Below are positions 35,138-43,147 of a stretch of DNA of 52,058 bases, in pieces. Source of the DNA: Bacteroidetes bacterium UBA2364 (GTDB lineage Bacteria > Bacteroidota > Rhodothermia > Rhodothermales > UBA2364); the NCBI GenBank assembly GCA_002344075.1, contig DDTM01000035.1, positions 1-52,058 on the forward strand, given 5' to 3'. Below the pieces are notes generated by a model that searched no databases, was not told where the DNA came from, and was given only the letters and a program-made list of their open reading frames with translations. Position numbers and translations under genes: made by a program. Position 1 is the stretch's first letter. Each line of letters opens with the position of its first letter.

Positions 35138-36322
35138 ATGCGAACAGCATTTCTTGAACACCTGAGAAAAAGTCTGGCCGAAATAGATAATGCCGGATTG
35201 TTTAAACGGGAACGGGTCATTACAAGCCCGCAAAGCAACCATATTACGACGATCGATGGACGCAAAGTATTGAATATGTGTGCAAATAATTACTTAGGAT
35301 TGGCAAATCATCCCGAAGTGATGACCGCCGCCAAGGAAAGTTTGGAGGCACATGGCTATGGCATGGCTTCAGTAAGGTTTATTTGTGGCACACAAGACAT
35401 CCACAAATCATTGGAAAACCGCATCTCTCAGTTTCTGGGAACAGAAGATACCATTTTATACTCTTCCTGTTTTGATGCCAATGGCGGGTTATTCGAGACG
35501 CTTTTGGGCGAAGAGGATGCGATCATCTCAGATGCATTGAACCATGCCAGTATTATTGATGGTATTCGGCTTTGCAAAGCACAACGCTTTCGGTATGAAA
35601 ACAACCGAATGGATGATCTAGAAGCAAAATTAAAAGAAGCCAGTCATGCACGCTTTAAACTCATTGCAACCGATGGCGTGTTTTCGATGGATGGTATTGT
35701 TGCGAATTTACACGCCATTTGTGATCTGGCCGATCAATACAATGCTTTGGTTATGGTGGATGATAGCCACGCCGTCGGTTTTATGGGTAAAACTGGTAGG
35801 GGGACACACGAGCATTGCGGGGTGGTGGATCGGGTGGATATTATTACAGGCACGCTTGGTAAGGCGCTCGGCGGAGCAAGTGGGGGTTATACGAGTGGTC
35901 GGAAGGAAATTGTGGAAATACTTCGCCAGCGGTCGCGCCCGTATTTATTCTCCAACACACTCTCACCAGCCATTACAGTGGCTTCGCTGAAGGTGCTTGA
36001 TCTTTTGGAAACATCCACTGCGCTTCGGGATCGTTTAGAAAGTAATACACTTTACTTTAGGCAAGGCCTTGAAAAAATTGGACTAAACATCATTCCCGGT
36101 GTTCATCCTATCGTCCCTGTGATGTTAGGTGATGCCGCACTCTCGCAACAGGTAGCCAACCGGATGTTGGAAAAAGGCATCTATGTAATTGGGTTTTTCT
36201 TTCCGGTTGTTCCTCGTGGAAGTGCGCGGATTCGCACGCAGGTTTCTGCGGCCCACACCCGCGAAGACCTTGATTTGGCCCTGATGGCTTTTGCCGAAGT
36301 AAAGGCGGAGTTTGGGCTTTAG
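35138..36322 (+). CDS. kbl: 2-amino-3-ketobutyrate CoA ligase
   Basis: The 394-residue PLP enzyme of the alpha-oxoamine synthase family cleaves 2-amino-3-ketobutyrate with CoA into glycine and acetyl-CoA. The PLP Lys is K242 in 'ITGTLGKALGGASGG'. The conserved 'NNYLGLANHPEV', 'GMASVRFICGTQDIHK', 'VMVDDSHAVGF' and 'FFFPVVPRGSARIRTQVSAAH' are all present. The last of these favours Kbl over BioF or HemA. The adjacent tdh confirms the assignment. Confidence 0.96.
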   Translation: MRTAFLEHLRKSLAEIDNAGLFKRERVITSPQSNHITTIDGRKVLNMCANNYLGLANHPEVMTAAKESLEAHGYGMASVRFICGTQDIHKSLENRISQFLGTEDTILYSSCFDANGGLFETLLGEEDAIISDALNHASIIDGIRLCKAQRFRYENNRMDDLEAKLKEASHARFKLIATDGVFSMDGIVANLHAICDLADQYNALVMVDDSHAVGFMGKTGRGTHEHCGVVDRVDIITGTLGKALGGASGGYTSGRKEIVEILRQRSRPYLFSNTLSPAITVASLKVLDLLETSTALRDRLESNTLYFRQGLEKIGLNIIPGVHPIVPVMLGDAALSQQVANRMLEKGIYVIGFFFPVVPRGSARIRTQVSAAHTREDLDLALMAFAEVKAEFGL

Positions 36323-36345
36323 AAACTAGGCTTGGGCTGGATGAA

Positions 36346-37455
36346 TTATCCACGCCACGTTATTCGATAAATTTTACCTCCAAAGTCATCGGAGACTAAT
36401 AGACTGCCATCCCGCCAAACGAGTACATCTACAGGGCGTCCGGTGACGGTATCATTCGACAACCAACCTTCGGCAAAAGTTTCGTAAGAAAGTGCCTGAC
36501 CCCGTTCGTCTAAACGGACAAGAGAGATGCGATAACCAATTTTGCTGCTTCGATTCCATGAACCATGTTCTGCTATAAATATTTGGTTCTTATAGGTTTC
36601 TGGAAAAAGGCTTCCTGTATAAAACCGCATCCCAAGAGCCGCTACATGAGGGCCGAGTTTTTTGGCGGGCGGAGTAAAGGATGGGCCGCAAGGTTTTTCT
36701 TTCCCAAATTCTGGGTCATTGATTTCTCCTGCATGGCAGAAAGGAAAACCAAAATGCAGGCCCGCCGCAGGAGCATGGTTTAGTTCATCGGGTGGCAGGT
36801 CATCTCCCAGCATATCGCGCCCGTTATCCGTAAACCATAGATGGTCTGTAACCGGATGCCAACTAAAACCAACGGAATTCCGGACGCCACTTGCAAAAAT
36901 TTCGCGGCCCGTTCCATCTGGATTCATGCGTAGAATGCTGGAAAAAACAGGATCGTCTTCTTTACAAACATTACAGGGCGCGCCAACAGGCACATATAAT
37001 TTCTTGTCTGGTCCAAACGCAATAAACTTCCAACCATGATGGGTCTCATCCGGTAGTTCGTCTGTCACTAAAACAGGTTCCGGAGGATTGGTGAGGCGGG
37101 AAACGATATGATCGAACCGCCAGATTTTGTCTATTTCGGCTACAAATAATGCGCCGTCGTGATACGCAACTCCATTTGGAGTATTCATGTTTTTGGCAAT
37201 GATGTACCGCTTTTCTGCAATTCCATCGCCATCTTCATCGCGCAGGGCATAAACCTTACCTTCGGACTTTGTCCCCACAAACAGCGTTCCATCAGGAGAC
37301 TGAGACATGGAACGCGCATTAATCATCTTGTCTGCAAATACATTTATGTCAAAGCCTTCTGGTACTTTTATTTTTACTTTTCCAACGGACTTGGACGTGT
37401 TGGCTTGGTTGCAATTCACTGACAAAAGGCCGAGAAGAAGAAGGCACCATTTCAT
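36346..37455 (-). CDS. PQQ-type sorbosone dehydrogenase-like lipoprotein
   Basis: The 369-residue protein has a lipoprotein signal (SVNC, Cys 15) and a six-bladed beta-propeller of the glucose/sorbosone dehydrogenase family: 'ARSMSQSPDGTLFVGTKSEGKVYAL', 'TPNGVAYHDGALFVAE', 'GREIFASGVRNSVGFSWHP', 'LWFTDNGRDMLGDDLPPDELNHA', 'FIAEHGSWNRS' and 'LLVSDDFGGKIYRI'. Such proteins may oxidise sugars with PQQ, but many environmental members have unproven activity. It is convergent with kbl (23 bp between stops) and probably sits in the periplasm, attached to the membrane. Confidence 0.85.
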   Translation of the reverse strand: MKWCLLLLGLLSVNCNQANTSKSVGKVKIKVPEGFDINVFADKMINARSMSQSPDGTLFVGTKSEGKVYALRDEDGDGIAEKRYIIAKNMNTPNGVAYHDGALFVAEIDKIWRFDHIVSRLTNPPEPVLVTDELPDETHHGWKFIAFGPDKKLYVPVGAPCNVCKEDDPVFSSILRMNPDGTGREIFASGVRNSVGFSWHPVTDHLWFTDNGRDMLGDDLPPDELNHAPAAGLHFGFPFCHAGEINDPEFGKEKPCGPSFTPPAKKLGPHVAALGMRFYTGSLFPETYKNQIFIAEHGSWNRSSKIGYRISLVRLDERGQALSYETFAEGWLSNDTVTGRPVDVLVWRDGSLLVSDDFGGKIYRITWRG

Positions 37456-37507
37456 GTTGTTGCAAGGTTAAAGGTGGTTCAAAATTCTGATCAATATATA
37501 AAAAAGA

Positions 37508-37777
37508 ATGATGATAGTGCTAAAATCACATTCCTCCAAATGGATTAAAACAAAGGGAACAGGTTACGAAAACTTTTAGTGGCAGGATGGTTACGGAGCT
37601 TTTTCTGTTAACCCTTCAGAAGTAGATAGGGTGATTTCATACATCGCCAATCAACACGAACATCACAGTAAGAAAACATTTAAGGATGAGTATCGTGCCT
37701 TTCTAAGAAAGTATAGAGTTGAATATGACGAGAAATATGTTGTTAATTCCCTTCATAACAGCATTCGTAAAGTTTGA
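37508..37777 (+). pseudogene. 3' remnant of an IS200/REP-associated Y1 transposase
   Basis: Translation from the ATG at 37508 gives MMIVLKSHSSKWIKTKG, then an in-frame TAG (37577-37579), then WQDGYGAFSVNPSEVDR, 'VISYIANQHEHHSKKTF', 'KDEYRAFLRKYRVEYDEKY' and a TGA at 37775. The order 'SSKWIK ... WQ-GYGAFSV ... YI-NQ-EHH ... F-EEY-L--YGVEYDE-Y' is the C-terminal third of Y1 (HUH) transposases of the IS200/RAYT type; the Tyr in 'SYIANQ' is the likely nucleophile. The N-terminal HUH half is missing and the stop interrupts the rest, so it is not functional. Confidence 0.85.
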
Positions 37778-37848
37778 GCAGGCATAATTTGCAGTACCAT
37801 CAAAATCTTGACTCTACATAAAATTACTTGCATAGGTATAACTTTTTC

Positions 37849-38067
37849 ATAAAAGAGAATAGACCTACTAAAAATATTTACAGAATTACTTCCAATCGTT
37901 CCGCAGTTTATGTTAGAGCAGTTGGAGAAAGATGAACTGTTGTTTTGTACATTGCTCACTACCGATTTACAAAAACAAGTTGAGTGGGGAGTTGCGGAAG
38001 TTAGAAGTTTCGTTTTCGCGAGACTATTCAAGATTTACCTTGCTCCCTTCTTGATCCATTCCATATA
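37849..38067 (+). pseudogene. possible degraded coding fragment
   Basis: The plus-strand frame reading 'LLKIFTELLPIVPQFML', 'EQLEKDELLFCTLLTTDLQ', 'KQVEWGVAEVRSFVFARLF' has coding-like amino acid use but no start codon at its beginning, and it ends just before the next gene. It may be debris left with the transposase remnant. I do not recognise the family. Confidence 0.25.
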
Positions 38068-38072
38068 AAAAC

Positions 38073-38771
38073 ATGCGCCTGATTTCCCTTGTTCCAGCGG
38101 CTACAGATTGGTTGATTGCCTTAGAGGCCGTTCCAAATTTGGTAGGATGCTCCTCCGATCATACCCAACCCGAAGTTTCATCGCTTCCCATTGTTGCGCC
38201 CCACGCAGAACAACTCTTAGCACATCAACCAGACCTTGTGATTGCTCCTTACGATATTACCGGAGTTCCAGTTTTGGTCTTTGCGCCAAAAACGATGAAA
38301 CAGGTATTGGATTATGTCCTAAAATTAGGGAAAGTATCTGGAAAATTGCCCCAAGCACTTCAATGCGTGGCAAAATCCGAAGAACATCTAAGGCACACAC
38401 AGTTACAAAGGGGCATCAATCCAAAAAGGCCACACCATGCGCCGAGCGTGGCTTTGGTGTCGTCTTTTACCCCCTTGACATATGAAACTGGGTGGATTCA
38501 TGACCTCATCGAACATGCAGGCGGCATTCCCTTCATACAAACGTATGGTAACCCACTTTTGCCCGACGTATTCCTCATCCCTATAAACGAATCTGAAAAT
38601 ACTGGTTTTGTATCTTATAGCGAGTGGCTTTCTGGTCAATCTGATTTGGTGCAACAAACACCCCCTAAAGTTTTTTATGTTTCAGACCCACTTTATTATC
38701 AACCCGGCCCACAACTTTACCACGCCATTCAGGACTTAATGACAAAACTATCCCTTCTCATCATTTCATAA
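38073..38771 (+). CDS. BtuF-like helical-backbone binding protein without signal peptide
   Basis: The 232-residue protein begins directly with the domain, 'MRLISLVPAATDWLIALE', then 'LVGCSSDHTQPEV', 'LLAHQPDLVIAP', 'VSSFTPLTYETGWIHDLIEHAGG' and 'LSGQSDLVQQTPPKVFYVSD'. This is the Peripla_BP_2/BtuF cobalamin or iron-chelate binding fold. It lacks a signal peptide or lipobox, so as written it is cytoplasmic. That is seen in a set of stand-alone BtuF-like proteins whose role is unknown. No ABC permease or TonB receptor is adjacent. It is 75 bp upstream of sbtA but may be unrelated. Confidence 0.75.
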   Translation: MRLISLVPAATDWLIALEAVPNLVGCSSDHTQPEVSSLPIVAPHAEQLLAHQPDLVIAPYDITGVPVLVFAPKTMKQVLDYVLKLGKVSGKLPQALQCVAKSEEHLRHTQLQRGINPKRPHHAPSVALVSSFTPLTYETGWIHDLIEHAGGIPFIQTYGNPLLPDVFLIPINESENTGFVSYSEWLSGQSDLVQQTPPKVFYVSDPLYYQPGPQLYHAIQDLMTKLSLLIIS

Positions 38772-38846
38772 TCTCGGACTCAACGTTTTTTTGTATTTTG
38801 GGTCACCTACCCTTTCCCTGCGTGCAACCCTTTCATCATTGCCTGT

Positions 38847-39821
38847 ATGAGCGTAGAATTAATTTTATCGAATCTACTGAACGCCCCGGTACTCTTTTTT
38901 TTCCTTGGTGTTCTCGCCATTTTGGTCAAATCCGATTTAGATTTCCCTGCTCCCTTGCCGAAGTTGTTTTCGCTGTATCTATTGCTAAGCATTGGCTTTA
39001 AAGGCGGAGTAGAATTGGCCCATAGTGGGCTTTCTATTCAGATTTTCAAGACCCTTGTGGCAGCTATGACCGTTTCTGCGATCATCCCGATATATTCTTT
39101 TTTCATATTACGTCAAAAAATGGACGTGCCAAATGCTGCTGGGATTGCAGCCGCGTATGGATCTGTTAGCGCTGTAACCTATATTGCCGCCACCTCCTTT
39201 CTGGCCCGGTTAGAGGTTCCATTCAGCGGTCATATGGTTGCCGCAATGGCCCTAATGGAGTCTCCTGCTATTCTGGCAGGGGTGTTTTTATACCGTAAAT
39301 TCCGTTCTAAAGCCCAACAAGTACACGAAGAGTCTGTCTCTGAGCTGGTTCGAGAAGCCTTTTTCAACGGTTCCGTTTTTTTATTGATCGGCAGCTTTCT
39401 AATCGGATTTATCACAGGTGCAGAAGGCGAGGCTGCGCTTAAGCCCTTTACGAATGATTTATTTAAAGGGATTTTATGCCTATTCTTATTGGATATGGGC
39501 TTGGTAAGTGCGCGAAGATTTGCGCAGCTTAAGAAATTAGGACGTGTGCCCATTCTTTTTGCCCTACTCATGCCCATTCCCAATGCGATTCTTGGCATTA
39601 TGGTTGCTTGGTTTAGTGGCATGAATGCAGGTGACGCGTTGCTTTTTGCAACCCTGTGCGCCAGTGCCTCCTACATTGCTGTACCTGCTGCCTTACGGCT
39701 ATCGGTTCCAGAGGCCAATCCGGGGGTTTATGTCACGATGGCCCTTGCTGTTACATTCCCTTTTAACATATTGGTAGGCCTTCCTATATATTTAGGAGTC
39801 ATCCGTTTTCTTTGGCCTTAA
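38847..39821 (+). CDS. sbtA: sodium-dependent bicarbonate transporter, SbtA family
   Basis: The 324-residue protein has about ten membrane segments and the SbtA family layout: 'LFFFLGVLAILVKSDLDFP' at the start, 'IGFKGGVELAHSG', 'YGSVSAVTYIAATSFL' and 'FATLCASASYIAVPAALRLSVPEANP'. SbtA imports bicarbonate with sodium in cyanobacteria; homologues are widespread in non-photosynthetic bacteria. The PII-like gene 12 bp downstream is the usual SbtB regulator, which strongly supports the call. A cytoplasmic carbonic anhydrase is also encoded in the window. Confidence 0.9.
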   Translation: MSVELILSNLLNAPVLFFFLGVLAILVKSDLDFPAPLPKLFSLYLLLSIGFKGGVELAHSGLSIQIFKTLVAAMTVSAIIPIYSFFILRQKMDVPNAAGIAAAYGSVSAVTYIAATSFLARLEVPFSGHMVAAMALMESPAILAGVFLYRKFRSKAQQVHEESVSELVREAFFNGSVFLLIGSFLIGFITGAEGEAALKPFTNDLFKGILCLFLLDMGLVSARRFAQLKKLGRVPILFALLMPIPNAILGIMVAWFSGMNAGDALLFATLCASASYIAVPAALRLSVPEANPGVYVTMALAVTFPFNILVGLPIYLGVIRFLWP

Positions 39822-39833
39822 AATTTCGCAGTT

Positions 39834-40127
39834 ATGAAACCAATCAAAAAAATTGAAATTATCACCCCTTCCATTAAGTTGCCGGAACTCATGTCTATTC
39901 TAGACCAGAACGGCATTCGCGGCTATACGGTTATTCATGCCTCGGTGGGAAAAGGGACACGTGGCATGGCTTATGATGACGATTTGGTGGGTACCTCTGG
40001 TAATGATTACCTATTCACATTGTGTACAGAAGAGGAAGTGAACCTTTTAATTCCCATTATCAAGCCTTTACTTGTGACCTATGGAGGAATATTTCTCATT
40101 TCTGACGTGGTGGTCGTTACGCGTTAA
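39834..40127 (+). CDS. sbtB: PII-like regulator of SbtA
   Basis: The 97-residue protein has the PII ferredoxin-like fold: 'KIEIITPSIKLPELMSILDQNGIRGYTVIHASVGKGTRGMAYDD', then a short T-loop region and 'EEVNLLIPIIKPLLVTYGGIFLISDVVVV'. It lacks the uridylylation Tyr context of GlnB and the C-terminal CGPxGC redox motif of some cyanobacterial SbtB proteins. SbtB binds adenine nucleotides and blocks SbtA. Gene order and 12-bp spacing indicate co-translation with sbtA. Confidence 0.88.
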   Translation: MKPIKKIEIITPSIKLPELMSILDQNGIRGYTVIHASVGKGTRGMAYDDDLVGTSGNDYLFTLCTEEEVNLLIPIIKPLLVTYGGIFLISDVVVVTR

Positions 40128-40551
40128 GGCGGCGCACGTACACCTATTGTCTATCGCATAGAACCATCTTTCTGTGGAAACGGTGGCCTCTTGGTGCCTT
40201 TTCTCCTTTCTCCATGTCCAGACGACCATCATTGAACCAAAATATTATGTTCTGATAATTAGATTGGTGTACGCCCAACCATTTTGGGCTGTGTATAAGG
40301 TTGGGAGTCGTCTAATTCTCTTTGCCCAACAAGTATTGGTGCTTCGGGTAGCTTAGTGTTTATTGAGGCGATTAGCCAACCTTTTGGCGCTGCTTGCGCT
40401 TCAAATCACTCCACGAGACCTTCCGCATAGTCAATTTTTTCAGAAAACAATTCATGCAAACATCACCTAAACGGTCTTCAAAAAGATGGTGCCATAATGG
40501 GGTAAATGTTTTACACAATACAACGTTGTGCAGTATCTTGGTATTAAAAAC
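40128..40551. other. 424-bp gap between sbtB and the oxygenase gene
   Basis: A hairpin GCCCAA/TTGGGC lies near 40277-40294 (five-base loop), and a GCCAA/TTGGC hairpin near 40375-40388. No T-tract follows on the plus strand. A minus-strand frame at 40372-40455 (and longer without a start) has coding-like character and is listed separately. Nothing else was recognised. Confidence 0.35.
40372..40455 (-). CDS. candidate small ORF, divergent from the oxygenase gene
   Basis: The frame from the ATG at 40455 encodes 27 residues, MNCFLKKLTMRKVSWSDLK then RKQRQKVG. The same frame stays open upstream for about 35 codons ('LCKTFTPLWHHLFEDRLGDVC'), with Cys-x-x-Cys spacing but no ATG; a TTG could serve. 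The basic C terminus and Cys pattern hint at a small nucleic-acid or metal-binding protein, but it may also be chance. It runs antisense to the leader of the 2OG oxygenase. Confidence 0.25.
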   Translation of the reverse strand: MNCFLKKLTMRKVSWSDLKRKQRQKVG

Positions 40552-41127
40552 ATGTTCGAGTATTTAAGCCCGCATGTATTACAGATCCGGGACTTGGTTC
40601 ATGCGGAGGAAGTTCATCACTTACGATCACTGGCGGCATCTTTTGGTTTTAAAGAACAGGTCTATGAGCCTCCCCTTATTCCAGAAGTTCGTACCCGCGC
40701 AATGGGAGTTTCCTATGAATGGGCTTCTTTGTTAACAACAAGGGTTATATCTCATTTGCAACCGCTTTCTGCATGGCTAAACGGGACATTGGCTGTTCAT
40801 TTGCCACCCCAACCACACCAATGGCGTCCCAAAGCCGTAAATGAGCGATTCCGGTTTTATCGGTATGGCGCCTTGGATCGCTTTGCTCCCCACCTTGATC
40901 ACCCATTTATCCGAAACCCAAAAGAACAGACGTTTCTGAGTCTGGTTTTATACTTAGATGACCAATGCGAAGGGGGCGAAACCCGATTTCCCGACTTTTC
41001 GGTTCAACCAACCTCTGGTACGGCCCTCATTTATCCGCATTGGCTGATGCACGAAGGAGGCATTGTACGAAGCGGCATTAAAACCGTCTTAAGAACCGAT
41101 GTATTCTATGATCAAACCACTTTGTAG
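40552..41127 (+). CDS. 2-oxoglutarate/Fe(II)-dependent oxygenase
   Basis: From the ATG at 40552 the product is 191 residues, a prolyl-4-hydroxylase-like domain. The iron triad is H114-x-D116 ('FAPHLDHPF') and H167 ('WLMHEGG'). 2-Oxoglutarate is likely held by K177 ('SGIKTVLRTDVFY'). 'ERFRFYRYG', 'SLVLYLDDQCEGGETRF' and 'SGTALIYPH' are typical of this family, which hydroxylates proteins or small molecules. The target is unknown. A GTG at 40528 would add eight residues. Confidence 0.88.
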   Translation: MFEYLSPHVLQIRDLVHAEEVHHLRSLAASFGFKEQVYEPPLIPEVRTRAMGVSYEWASLLTTRVISHLQPLSAWLNGTLAVHLPPQPHQWRPKAVNERFRFYRYGALDRFAPHLDHPFIRNPKEQTFLSLVLYLDDQCEGGETRFPDFSVQPTSGTALIYPHWLMHEGGIVRSGIKTVLRTDVFYDQTTL

Positions 41128-41181
41128 CAATTAATGTGCGTATATTAATTGGTTATTCTGTATGTAAGACCCCCCATTAAT

Positions 41182-41997
41182 ATGTCTCGTTTTATCACCG
41201 CAATTATCGGTTTTGCCATTATCATCCCATTGATGTACCTTGGTGGCCCTTTTGTCACCATTGTGGTCTTGGTTGTCGGCTTGCTGGCACAGATTGAATT
41301 GTATCGGCTTTTTGAGGATGCAGGTATTCATCCACACAAAAGCATTGGCGCTTTGATTGGTATATTGATCACCTTAAATACGGTAATTAAACATGATCCT
41401 TTACTTACCTTGGTTTTAGGCGCCCTCCTGATCAGCCTCATTGAACTTTTCCGTAACCATCCCCAACCGATTCAAAATGTTTCGGCCACCATTTTCGGGG
41501 TTATTTATCCGGTTTTGTTTCTAAACTATGCCCTCCATTTGCGTTTCGGAACCGATCTTATGATCATTAAAAATCCGGATGAACAAGGGTTTTGGCTATT
41601 GTTAACCGTATTTCTTATGGTGGCTGCAACAGACACCGCCGCCTACTATGTTGGCAGGGCATTTGGTAAAAACCTTCTGTTTGAACGGGTCTCCCCTAAA
41701 AAAACTTGGGAAGGATCTGCAGGTGGGCTTATTGGATGCACCCTCGTAGCTGTCGGCATGAAGATGTGGGTAATCACCTTTTTAGACTGGACCGACGTGG
41801 TCGTCATAGTCTTAATATGCGGAATCCTCAGCCAATTCGGCGACTTGGTGGAAAGCCTTTTCAAGCGCTCTGTGAAAGCAAAAGACTCTGGTAGCCTTTT
41901 ACCCGGACATGGCGGCTTTTTAGACAGGTTAGACGCCTTGTTGTTTGCCATGCCGTTGGTGTACGTTTACCTCCATTACATCGCACCCGAAATCTGA
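41182..41997 (+). CDS. cdsA: phosphatidate cytidylyltransferase
   Basis: From the ATG at 41182 the product is 271 residues. It makes CDP-diacylglycerol from phosphatidate and CTP for phospholipid synthesis in the inner membrane. About seven membrane segments and the full CDP-DAG synthase signature are visible: 'SPKKTWEGSAGG' and, later, 'SLFKRSVKAKDSGSLLPGHG' then 'GFLDRLD'. A TTG at 41149 would add 11 residues; the ATG begins just before the first membrane segment. The next gene starts 2 nt after its stop. Confidence 0.94.
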   Translation: MSRFITAIIGFAIIIPLMYLGGPFVTIVVLVVGLLAQIELYRLFEDAGIHPHKSIGALIGILITLNTVIKHDPLLTLVLGALLISLIELFRNHPQPIQNVSATIFGVIYPVLFLNYALHLRFGTDLMIIKNPDEQGFWLLLTVFLMVAATDTAAYYVGRAFGKNLLFERVSPKKTWEGSAGGLIGCTLVAVGMKMWVITFLDWTDVVVIVLICGILSQFGDLVESLFKRSVKAKDSGSLLPGHGGFLDRLDALLFAMPLVYVYLHYIAPEI

Positions 41998-41999
41998 AA

Positions 42000-42449
42000 A
42001 TGATGAAACAAGTATCCATATTGTTTTTTTTAACCACCTTCCTTGTTCCTGAATCATTATTGGCTCAAACCGCTACCGATAGCTTGGCCATAAGGCGTAC
42101 CGTTCTGGACTATGCGGAAGGCTGGTACACTGGGGATGCTGCCAGAATGGCCCGCGCCGTTCACCCCAAATTAGCAAAGCGGGCGCTGATTCCAGACCGG
42201 CAATCGGGTGATTTGTCCTTTGTGGATATGGATGCAGAACAATTAATTGACGCAACAAGAAAGGGATACGGGCGCGGCTTGCCGCCCAGTCAGCAACAAA
42301 AAGACTTTGTCATTGTGGAAATTAATGGCAATACGGCGATGGTGAAACTCCAAATGCGTCGTTGGTATGACTATCTTCAGTTGATGCGTGTGAATGACGA
42401 GTGGAAAATCCTGAATGTCTTATGGGAATTAAAGCCTAGAGAAGAGTGA
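42000..42449 (+). CDS. exported NTF2-like (Lumazine_bd_2) protein
   Basis: The 149-residue protein has a signal peptide (ending LLAQ) and an NTF2-like domain: 'DSLAIRRTVLDYAEGWYTGDAARMARAVHPKLAKRAL', 'DFVIVEINGNTAMVKLQM' and 'YDYLQLMRVNDEWKILNVLWELKP'. This is the 'putative lumazine-binding' family often exported in Bacteroidota; true ligands are unknown. It is translationally coupled to cdsA (2 nt between stop and start). Confidence 0.8.
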   Translation: MMKQVSILFFLTTFLVPESLLAQTATDSLAIRRTVLDYAEGWYTGDAARMARAVHPKLAKRALIPDRQSGDLSFVDMDAEQLIDATRKGYGRGLPPSQQQKDFVIVEINGNTAMVKLQMRRWYDYLQLMRVNDEWKILNVLWELKPREE

Positions 42450-42500
42450 TGCATGCCCCACGTATGTGCTAAAAGAAAAAACATCCCAATCTGCTCATCA

Positions 42501-42518
42501 TGTCATATTTTTATGACA
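42501..42518. promoter_or_regulatory. palindrome upstream of the small membrane protein promoter
   Basis: TGTCATA-TTTT-TATGACA forms a 7-bp perfect inverted repeat just upstream of the -35 box at 42528. It could be an operator or a small hairpin ending the cdsA transcript; no long T-tract follows. Confidence 0.35.
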
Positions 42519-42527
42519 ATTGTCCAA

Positions 42528-42556
42528 CTGACAAACACTCAGACTATTTGTATAAT
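42528..42556 (+). promoter_or_regulatory. near-consensus sigma-70 promoter
   Basis: CTGACA (42528-42533), a 17-nt spacer and a perfect TATAAT (42551-42556) precede the ATG at 42594 by a normal leader length (about 30 nt). It is the best promoter seen in the window. Confidence 0.7.
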
Positions 42557-42593
42557 AAACCACTTAATACATTAATTAACAACCGATAGTGTT

Positions 42594-43037
42594 ATGCAAG
42601 TACACACCTATCGCAATGCAAATCCTGCTAGTTTGTTTTTGTTTCTGGGCATAAGTCTGCTCGTTTTGGTATGCTTCTTACGAACGCCTCCAGAGCCCAA
42701 CAATGATGCAGCAGTCTTGTTGTTCGGCGCCCCATTTTCTAAAACCATATGGGCATTTCCCCTTTTTTTACTTTCTTTGTCGTTGCTGTATTCACTGACC
42801 TGGAGGTACCTTTCTTCCCCTTTCCTCATATGGTTTCATACCTTTACCAGTTTGTGTGCGGTTTTGGCGTTGGTTGTCTTGGTCTTCTTTGGTCTTCACT
42901 CTTCGGGACAATTAACCACAGAACCCGAATGGGTCGGTAATACCATACAAGTCCTCACTATGGTTTTATTTTTGGTACAACTGGCCTTTTTAGTGAACCT
43001 TTTCAAAGGTGTTTATTCCTCTTGGCACACGTCCTAA
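42594..43037 (+). CDS. small membrane protein of unknown function
   Basis: The 147-residue protein has four hydrophobic segments (about 14-34, 50-70, 77-100 and 115-138) separated by short polar loops and no recognised motif. It follows a strong promoter and stands alone, with the AbgT-type transporter starting 110 bp downstream. I do not recognise the family. Confidence 0.6.
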   Translation: MQVHTYRNANPASLFLFLGISLLVLVCFLRTPPEPNNDAAVLLFGAPFSKTIWAFPLFLLSLSLLYSLTWRYLSSPFLIWFHTFTSLCAVLALVVLVFFGLHSSGQLTTEPEWVGNTIQVLTMVLFLVQLAFLVNLFKGVYSSWHTS

Positions 43038-43147
43038 TAACTATACAGGATTTGTCAAGAATCAGGACAAATGATGGCTTTGTTTGGCTTGTAATTTCTT
43101 TTTTCCTAACCCTACCTTCAGAATGAAGGTACAAAACCCTGCAATGT

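Larger units (their letters stand above)
37456..38072. other. 617-bp gap with transposase remnant and decayed sequence
   Basis: The left part contains the broken IS200/RAYT-like transposase (37508-37777). The right part holds a short frame without a start (about 37849-38067) that reads like degraded coding sequence. No intact gene, RNA or terminator was seen. Confidence 0.6.

Noticed and set aside
40174..40356. 60-residue plus-strand frame downstream of sbtB
   Set aside because: No plausible start context, no motif, and it crosses a hairpin.
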